64,000 bases of DNA from an uncultured Lachnospiraceae bacterium (GTDB lineage Bacteria > Bacillota > Clostridia > Lachnospirales > Lachnospiraceae), in assembly GCA_910576975.1 (NCBI GenBank), contig CAJTJY010000004.1, positions 62,001 through 126,000 of the forward strand, read 5' to 3'. Of the stretch, positions 58,742 through 64,000 are shown piece by piece; within the stretch, counting starts at the first letter, position 1, and every line of letters starts with the position of its first letter. Both the position numbers and the translations under genes were made by a program. The notes beneath the pieces are model-generated. The model was not told the origin of the DNA and did not search any database. It saw only the letters and a program-made list of their open reading frames with translations.

Positions 58742-61700
58742 ATGAAAGACGCAGTTTCTACATATGCAGACTTCGATCAGGCAATGGCAAACACGGCAGC
58801 GACAGCCGGAGCCAGCGCCGAAGATTACCAGAAATTAGAAGCGGCGGCCCTGGAAATGGGGAAAAAGACAACCAAAACGGCGACAGAAGCAAGTGAGGCC
58901 CTGGGCTATATGGCACTTGCCGGATGGGATGTAAACACGTCTATATCCGCATTGGAGCCGGTTCTTCGGTTGTCTGAAGCTACTTCGATGGATCTTGCTA
59001 CATGTTCCGATTTAGTAACAGATTCAATGAGTGCATTGGGCCTTGGCGTCGATGAATTATCCGGCTATCTGGATGTGGCGTGCAAGGCCAACAATAAAAG
59101 CAATCAGACGGCGCAACAGCTGATGGAAGCATATACAGGTTGTGGCGGCGTCTTAAATAATCTAGGTGTTGATGTAAGAGATAGCGCAGCGGCACTTGGA
59201 GTTCTGGCTAATAGAAATATCAAAGGTTCTGAAGCTGGAAACAAATTAAATGCGGTTTTAATCAACCTAACATCCGGAACCGGCCAGGCCGGGGAAATGA
59301 TGAAAAAGTTAGGCATCTCGGCGTTTGATTCCGAAGGAAAGTTCATAGGGCTAAAAGAAACGCTTGAACTTGTGAACGAAGCAACAAGGAATATGACAGA
59401 CGAGGAACGCAGCGCCGCACTTGCTGCAATCGGCGGCAAAACGCAGATTGACACATTAAATGATCTTCTGGCCGGACTGAATACCACGACGGAGGACGGG
59501 CGGACAGAATGGCAAGCATTAAGTGACGAACTTCACAATGCAGATGGGGCTATGATGGACATGGCCGCAAAAGTCACAGATACGCTTCCGGGCGCTCTTT
59601 CAATATTAGGTTCCGCAGTTGATGATTTGAAGATAAATTTAGTAAAATCTTTTGGGCCGATGGCAAAAGACGCCATTTTAGCAGTAGCTGACTATATACC
59701 GCATATTACCGAAAAAGTAACGGGATTTATTCAGACTTTATCAGGGAAAGCGGTTCCGGCGATTTCGTCCTTCAAGGATCGGGCGGTGGCGCTGTTTAAC
59801 AAAGTCCGGCCCGTGCTGGAAGATATAGGCGCGAAGGGGGCGGCAGCTTTTAAATTCCTGGCAGACACAGGAAAGACAGCCCTTCAGAACGTCAAAACGG
59901 CCATTGAGGAAAACCGGCCCGCCATTGATAAGGTTATCGCGGTGGTGCTGGATCTGAAAGACAAACTTTTTGAAGCGTTTGAAAAGGCAAAACCGGCAAT
60001 TTCTTTTATTGCTACACAGGCGCTTCCACAAGTAGTTGCGGCAGCTATGAAACTGGTAGGAGCCGCGGCCACGGTATACCAAAAATTAAATGAATGGGGT
60101 GCGTTGAAGCCTATCATCATAGGGATCGCCGGTGCTATTGCGGCGGTTAAAATGGTGAATTTTGCAAAGGACACACTGAACACGGTAAAAGCAGTAAAGG
60201 CGCTTGTTACCGTATTTGCGGCAGAGAAAAAGGCTATGCTGGCAAATCTTGCGCTAAAAATAAAGGATAAGGCGGAAACACTATACCTTCATGCTTTATA
60301 TGCAAAGGACGCCATTGTTAAGGGGGCCAGCACAGCGGCAACGTGGGCGCAGACCGCAGCAATGACAGCATGGAACGCAATATGTACAGTGGGAACGGCA
60401 GTAACAACGGCATTAGGCGCAGCTTTTACATTCCTGACAAGTCCGATCGGGCTTGTTATACTGGCGATTGCCGCGGTTATTGCAATCGGGGTATTGCTAT
60501 ATAAAAACTGGGATACGGTCAAAGAAAAGGCCGGACAGCTGAAAGACTGGGTAACTGGCAAATTCAACGAATTAAAGGAGAATATTTCAAAGGCGGTTCA
60601 GGCGTTCGCGGATAAATTCCCGGCCGCGTTTGCCTTTATTTCATCCGTATTTGAAAGCTGGCGCCAGACCGTAGGAAATGTTATATCCGGCGTGAAACAG
60701 GTATTTCAGGGAATTATACAGTTTTTTACCGGTATTTTTACCGGAGATTGGCAAAAGGCGCTTGACGGGCTGAAAAATATCTTTTCTGGCGCTTTCAAGG
60801 CGCTTTCTTCCCTTGCTATGGCGCCATTAAACGCGCTAAAGGGCGTTGTAACGGGCGCTTTTAATGCGATAGACGTTGCGACAGGGGGAAAGCTGACCGC
60901 GATCAAGCAAAAGGCTTCCGAAACCTGGAACGCCGTCAAGGAAACGGCCGGAAATGTGCTGACAGCCGCAAAAGATACCATAACGGAAAAACTTTCAAAC
61001 ATTAAAGCCGCCTATGATTCACACGGCGGCGGAATCCAGGGCGTAGCGGCGGCAGCTATGGAGGGCGTAAAAGGCTATTATACGGCCGGTTATACCTTCA
61101 TAAACAACCTGACAGGCGGAAAGCTGGATGAAGTGAAAGCAAAATTCACGGAAAAATTATCATCCGTAAAACAAACCGTGTCGGAAGCGTTCTCAAACGT
61201 GACTAGCACGGTCGGAAGCATGATGTCACAGGCAGCGGCAAACGCAAGATCAAACCTGGAAAGCATGAAAGCGGCGTATACATCCGCTGGCGGCGGAATC
61301 AAGGGTATTATGGCCGCTTCTATGCAAGGCATACAAAATACAGTAAGTAATGTAATGTCGGCAATCAACACAATCACAGGCGGGAAGCTGGATGAAGTCC
61401 GAAATGCTTTTCAGTCCAAAATTGAAGCGGCGAAATCCGTTGTTTCAAACGGGCTGAACGCGATCAAGGGGTTCTTTTCCGGTTTATCCCTGAAGCTGCC
61501 TGACATTAAACTTCCGCATTTTTCAATCAGCGGATCCTTTTCACTTTCCCCGCCGTCAATTCCGAAAATCGGTGTTGAATGGTACAAGGAAGGCGGAATT
61601 TTAACAGGGCCTACAATATTCGGCGCGAACAATGGTTCGTTGCTGGGCGGCGGTGAAGCCGGGCGCGAAGCCGTCCTTCCGTTATCGGAATTGTGGTCAA

Positions 61701-62065
61701 ATATGCGATCGGTGGTCGCTGGCGTTGTCGGTTCCGCAGTACCGCAGCAGACGGCAGCAGACGGCGGCGCGGGAATGTTTGACCGGATCAATCAGCTGGT
61801 AAATGGCGGCCAGGCGGAGGGCGTCGGGGGTTCTGTCACAAAGGAACTTTACAACACAGTCAACAATAACAGTACAGTCAACAAAACAAGCAAAGCGGAC
61901 AATTCCGACAATTCTTCAAAGGTTGTATTTTCGCCGCAAATCACGATTCAGGGCAACGCAAGCAAGGAAGATGTAAATTCCGCGCTTCAAATGTCACAGG
62001 CGGAATTTGAAAGGATGTACGCAGAGCATGAACGGCAGAAGGGCAGAACAGCCTTCGCCACGTAA
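58742..62065 (+). CDS. tape measure protein (start codon apparently damaged)
   Basis: This tape measure protein sets tail length: 1107 residues from ATG 58742, with a phage TMP core (YADFDQAMANTAATAGASAE, GYMALAGWDVNTSISALEPV), a membrane-like segment (SPIGLVILAIAAVIAIGVLL), and two C-terminal repeats each ending LTGGKLDEV/ITGGKLDEV. The frame is open upstream from about 58571, encoding ANKTTYELALEIGGKIQSSL and so on, behind a perfect AAAGGAGGTG at 58551-58560, but without a start codon. ATG 58742 has no ribosome site. The true start looks destroyed by one extra base; see findings. Confidence 0.85.
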   Translation: MKDAVSTYADFDQAMANTAATAGASAEDYQKLEAAALEMGKKTTKTATEASEALGYMALAGWDVNTSISALEPVLRLSEATSMDLATCSDLVTDSMSALGLGVDELSGYLDVACKANNKSNQTAQQLMEAYTGCGGVLNNLGVDVRDSAAALGVLANRNIKGSEAGNKLNAVLINLTSGTGQAGEMMKKLGISAFDSEGKFIGLKETLELVNEATRNMTDEERSAALAAIGGKTQIDTLNDLLAGLNTTTEDGRTEWQALSDELHNADGAMMDMAAKVTDTLPGALSILGSAVDDLKINLVKSFGPMAKDAILAVADYIPHITEKVTGFIQTLSGKAVPAISSFKDRAVALFNKVRPVLEDIGAKGAAAFKFLADTGKTALQNVKTAIEENRPAIDKVIAVVLDLKDKLFEAFEKAKPAISFIATQALPQVVAAAMKLVGAAATVYQKLNEWGALKPIIIGIAGAIAAVKMVNFAKDTLNTVKAVKALVTVFAAEKKAMLANLALKIKDKAETLYLHALYAKDAIVKGASTAATWAQTAAMTAWNAICTVGTAVTTALGAAFTFLTSPIGLVILAIAAVIAIGVLLYKNWDTVKEKAGQLKDWVTGKFNELKENISKAVQAFADKFPAAFAFISSVFESWRQTVGNVISGVKQVFQGIIQFFTGIFTGDWQKALDGLKNIFSGAFKALSSLAMAPLNALKGVVTGAFNAIDVATGGKLTAIKQKASETWNAVKETAGNVLTAAKDTITEKLSNIKAAYDSHGGGIQGVAAAAMEGVKGYYTAGYTFINNLTGGKLDEVKAKFTEKLSSVKQTVSEAFSNVTSTVGSMMSQAAANARSNLESMKAAYTSAGGGIKGIMAASMQGIQNTVSNVMSAINTITGGKLDEVRNAFQSKIEAAKSVVSNGLNAIKGFFSGLSLKLPDIKLPHFSISGSFSLSPPSIPKIGVEWYKEGGILTGPTIFGANNGSLLGGGEAGREAVLPLSELWSNMRSVVAGVVGSAVPQQTAADGGAGMFDRINQLVNGGQAEGVGGSVTKELYNTVNNNSTVNKTSKADNSDNSSKVVFSPQITIQGNASKEDVNSALQMSQAEFERMYAEHERQKGRTAFAT

Positions 62066-62080
62066 AAAGGGGGCCGATGT

Positions 62081-62290
62081 ATGGACGAAAACAGAATATA
62101 CACAACCGTACAAGGGGATATGTGGGATTCAATAGCCTATCATTTTTATGGCGATGTGAAATACATCGGCCTTTTGTTGCAAAATAATCTTGACCTTCTG
62201 GAAATCTATGTTTTTTCAGCCGGAACGAAGGTTTTCATTCCGGAGATTCCGGAGGAATACGACGAAGATATACCAGAATGGAGAAGATAA
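62081..62290 (+). CDS. tail protein X (gpX)
   Basis: This 69-residue LysM-like protein (YTTVQGDMWDSIAYHFYGDV and GTKVFIPEIPE) matches P2 gpX tail proteins, which act at the baseplate hub. P2 gpU is missing between tape measure and X. Confidence 0.88.
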   Translation: MDENRIYTTVQGDMWDSIAYHFYGDVKYIGLLLQNNLDLLEIYVFSAGTKVFIPEIPEEYDEDIPEWRR

Positions 62291-62293
62291 GCT

Positions 62294-63559
62294 ATGAAAG
62301 CGCGGCAGTCATCCGTTATTGTGAAATATAACGGGAAAGATATTACAAAGACGATCACTGACTACATAGAGGGATTTCAGTATGTTGACAATGCCAGCGG
62401 AACGGCCGACACGGTAACGCTAAAGTTAAACAACCGAAGCGGGAAGTGGTCGGCTGGCTGGATCCCGGTGGAAGGGGATTTCGTCGAATCAATCATAAAA
62501 TTAACGAACTGGACAGCGGAGGGCGACAACAGAAAGTATAATTGCGGATATTTCCTGATAGACGATCTTTCTTATTCAGGGCCGCCTTCCGTGGCTTCAG
62601 TCGGCGGAATTGCAACGCCGATCCGGACGGATTTCAATGTCACGGAAAAATCAAAAACATGGAAAAAAACGACAGTAAAGGGAATCCTTCAAAAGATTTC
62701 AAGCGACGCCGGAATCACTCTTTATTTTTCCGGCCAGGATTACCCTATTGACGAATTAGAACAGTCAAACAAAACAAATCAATCATTCGCGTTTGAGTTA
62801 TGCAATTCCTATAATCTTGCTATGAAATTGTATAACCGCAGAATGGTTGTTTTTGATCAGACAGAATATGAGGGGAAAAAGGCAAGTTTAAATATAAATA
62901 AAACACAGCTTGAAAGCTGGAATATTGGAAAGAAAATGACGAGGGCCTATGACGGCGTATCGATCAGTTATACAGATTCTAAAAAGAATCAGACATTAAG
63001 CTATAAATTCATGCTGAAGGACGGAAGCAGAATCCTAAAGCTGAATGAAACAGCAGAAAGCCTTCAGGACGCGGAAATCAAGGCAAAGGCAAAATTGCTA
63101 GAGCATAACAGGCAATGCCAGACAATGAGCGTTAAATTGATGGGCGATACAAAATATATCGCCAGCAAATGCGCGAATGTGTCCGGCTTCGGGAAGCTGG
63201 ACGGAAAATATTATATTGATACCGTCACGCACGAAAAAAACGCCGGTTCCGGCTATTATTGCACGCTGGAAATGCACGCCGTTATCATTGTTAAGGGCGT
63301 AACCGTCGCAAAGGTAGATTCAGGCGACACTACAAAAAAGGCTTCGGAATCAAGCGCAAAATCAAAGACTTACACGATCGTTTCCGGTGATACCCTATGG
63401 AAAATCAGTACACAGTTTTTAGGATCCGGCGCTAAATACATGCAAATATACAATGCAAATTCCGGAACCATAGAGGGAGCCGCGAAGTCGCACGGGAAAA
63501 CATCGTCAAGCAACGGACACTGGATCTATCCAGGAACCACGCTAACGATTCCAGGATAA
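62294..63559 (+). CDS. late control gpD-like baseplate hub with LysM domain
   Basis: This 421-residue protein is of the P2 gpD/XkdQ type (ITDYIEGFQYVDNASGTADT, CGYFLIDDLSYSGPPSVASV, KTWKKTTVKGILQKISSDAG), forming the hub of the baseplate. The last 60 residues are a LysM peptidoglycan-binding module (TYTIVSGDTLWKISTQFLGS, YPGTTLTIPG), as in PBSX-type XkdP/XkdQ units. The hub probably helps the tail tip bind cell wall. Confidence 0.88.
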   Translation: MKARQSSVIVKYNGKDITKTITDYIEGFQYVDNASGTADTVTLKLNNRSGKWSAGWIPVEGDFVESIIKLTNWTAEGDNRKYNCGYFLIDDLSYSGPPSVASVGGIATPIRTDFNVTEKSKTWKKTTVKGILQKISSDAGITLYFSGQDYPIDELEQSNKTNQSFAFELCNSYNLAMKLYNRRMVVFDQTEYEGKKASLNINKTQLESWNIGKKMTRAYDGVSISYTDSKKNQTLSYKFMLKDGSRILKLNETAESLQDAEIKAKAKLLEHNRQCQTMSVKLMGDTKYIASKCANVSGFGKLDGKYYIDTVTHEKNAGSGYYCTLEMHAVIIVKGVTVAKVDSGDTTKKASESSAKSKTYTIVSGDTLWKISTQFLGSGAKYMQIYNANSGTIEGAAKSHGKTSSSNGHWIYPGTTLTIPG

Positions 63560-63571
63560 GGGGGTAAAAAT

Positions 63572-64000
63572 ATGGCAGAGGTTATTAGAGTAGGCTATAT
63601 ATCATCCGTGAATTATAAAGACGGAACGGCACAGGTTATATATAAAGACCGCGACAATTCTTTATCCCCGTTTATGCCGCTATGGTCAAATGAATTTTTC
63701 CCGCCAGAGATTGACACGATGGTTTACGTCATACACCTTCAGAACGGCGGCACAAGGGGAATGATCATCATTCCGCCGTATACGGAACGGAACCGGCCAC
63801 CGGAGGGCATAGAAGGAATCTGGCGGAAGGATTTTGGCGACGGAAGCTATTTGCGATATGACAAGAAAACAAAGCAGCTGGACATTGTATGCGACAAACT
63901 GACCGTTTCCGGGGATCTGCATGTTGACGGCGAAATGCGGGTGGAAAGCGATATTCATATCGGCGGAAATCTGTATTTGCACGGTATAACAATAAAGGAA
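63572..64000 (+). CDS. baseplate assembly protein gpV-like, N-terminal part
   Basis: The gene begins at ATG 63572 behind AAGGGGG and is cut by the window edge after 143 codons. It has the gpV/spike OB-fold start (IRVGYISSVNYKDGTAQVIY, MPLWSNEFFPPEIDTMVYVI) and then a beta-helix-like repeat (LHVDGEMRVESDIHIGGNLY). It forms the tail spike that punctures the envelope. Confidence 0.85.
   Translation, partial: MAEVIRVGYISSVNYKDGTAQVIYKDRDNSLSPFMPLWSNEFFPPEIDTMVYVIHLQNGGTRGMIIIPPYTERNRPPEGIEGIWRKDFGDGSYLRYDKKTKQLDIVCDKLTVSGDLHVDGEMRVESDIHIGGNLYLHGITIKE

Larger units (their letters stand above)
27289..64000. mobile_element. prophage, left and middle part (serine integrase, lambda-type head, contractile tail)
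   Basis: From the integrase rightwards every recognisable gene is phage-type and in phage order: lysogeny module on minus; early, replication, late regulation, packaging, head and tail on plus. The right end, lysis genes and attR are outside the window. The left end is placed at the stop of the last bacterial gene; attL could not be determined without the right end. Codon use is visibly different from the glycan locus, with many CCG, CGG and GGA codons. Confidence 0.92.

Noticed and set aside
34430..64000. Reverse transcriptase or template repeat for the suspected DGR
   Set aside because: No reverse transcriptase-like frame with a YxDD motif and no near-copy of the variable region was seen in the window.
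1..64000. tRNA or rRNA genes
   Set aside because: No segment with tRNA arms or rRNA-like conserved sequence was recognised on either strand.

Overview
The window has two parts: about 27 kb of bacterial chromosome carrying a cell-surface glycan locus, then the left and middle part of a tailed-phage prophage (about 27.3 kb to beyond 64 kb) that runs off the right edge. Low-to-moderate GC, strong AGGAGG-type ribosome sites, occasional TTG and GTG starts and the types of phage protein present all point to a Gram-positive Clostridia host, most likely a gut Lachnospiraceae. That is an inference; no taxonomic marker gene is present.

Region 1 (1-1077, minus strand) is the start of an iron/phosphonate-type ABC transporter operon: a substrate-binding lipoprotein followed by the ATPase, cut by the window edge. 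A divergent gap of about 470 bases holds a 152-bp element made of a perfect 23-bp inverted repeat enclosing three hairpins (a cloverleaf).

Region 2 (1550-27288, plus strand) is a glycan-building locus. It has GT2, GT4 and CgeB/DUF3880-like glycosyltransferases, a DUF4422 protein, SAM methyltransferases (free-standing, FkbM-type, and fused to GT2 domains), two DegT-like aminotransferase-fold proteins and a FemAB/GNAT-like acyltransferase. Inside it, at 4.2-15.0 kb, lies a visibly more AT-rich block. This couples two ATP-grasp ligases and two DegT-type enzymes to two transporters (DAACS and BCCT), and may make and attach an amino-acid or betaine-like decoration. One GT2 gene (18757-19793) is switched off by a T10 homopolymer frameshift and looks phase-variable. 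Another T10 tract lies in a possible promoter spacer before the AT-rich block.

Region 3 (27318-64000) is the prophage. A large serine integrase and small lysogeny genes are on the minus strand. A repressor and divergent promoters follow. The early operon encodes a D12 adenine methylase, a replication-terminator-like protein, and a C-type-lectin/FGE-fold protein whose 3' end looks like a diversity-generating retroelement variable region. It continues with a complete type III partition cassette (eight 10-bp iterons, TubR-like winged helix, TubZ-like tubulin GTPase), replisome organizer, DnaC loader, SSB, a second adenine methylase and DUF5131. A late regulator, a promoter with a leader terminator and a compact tyrosine recombinase come next. 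The late operon then combines a lambda-type head (GpA terminase, portal, ClpP-like protease with nested scaffold, gpD, gpE) with a P2/Mu/PBSX-type contractile tail (sheath, tube, frameshifted tail chaperone, tape measure, gpX, gpD-LysM, gpV).

The most notable system is the tubulin-based TubZRC cassette inside a serine-integrase prophage that also carries a tyrosine recombinase. Together they suggest a phage able to live both integrated and as a segregated circular plasmid.
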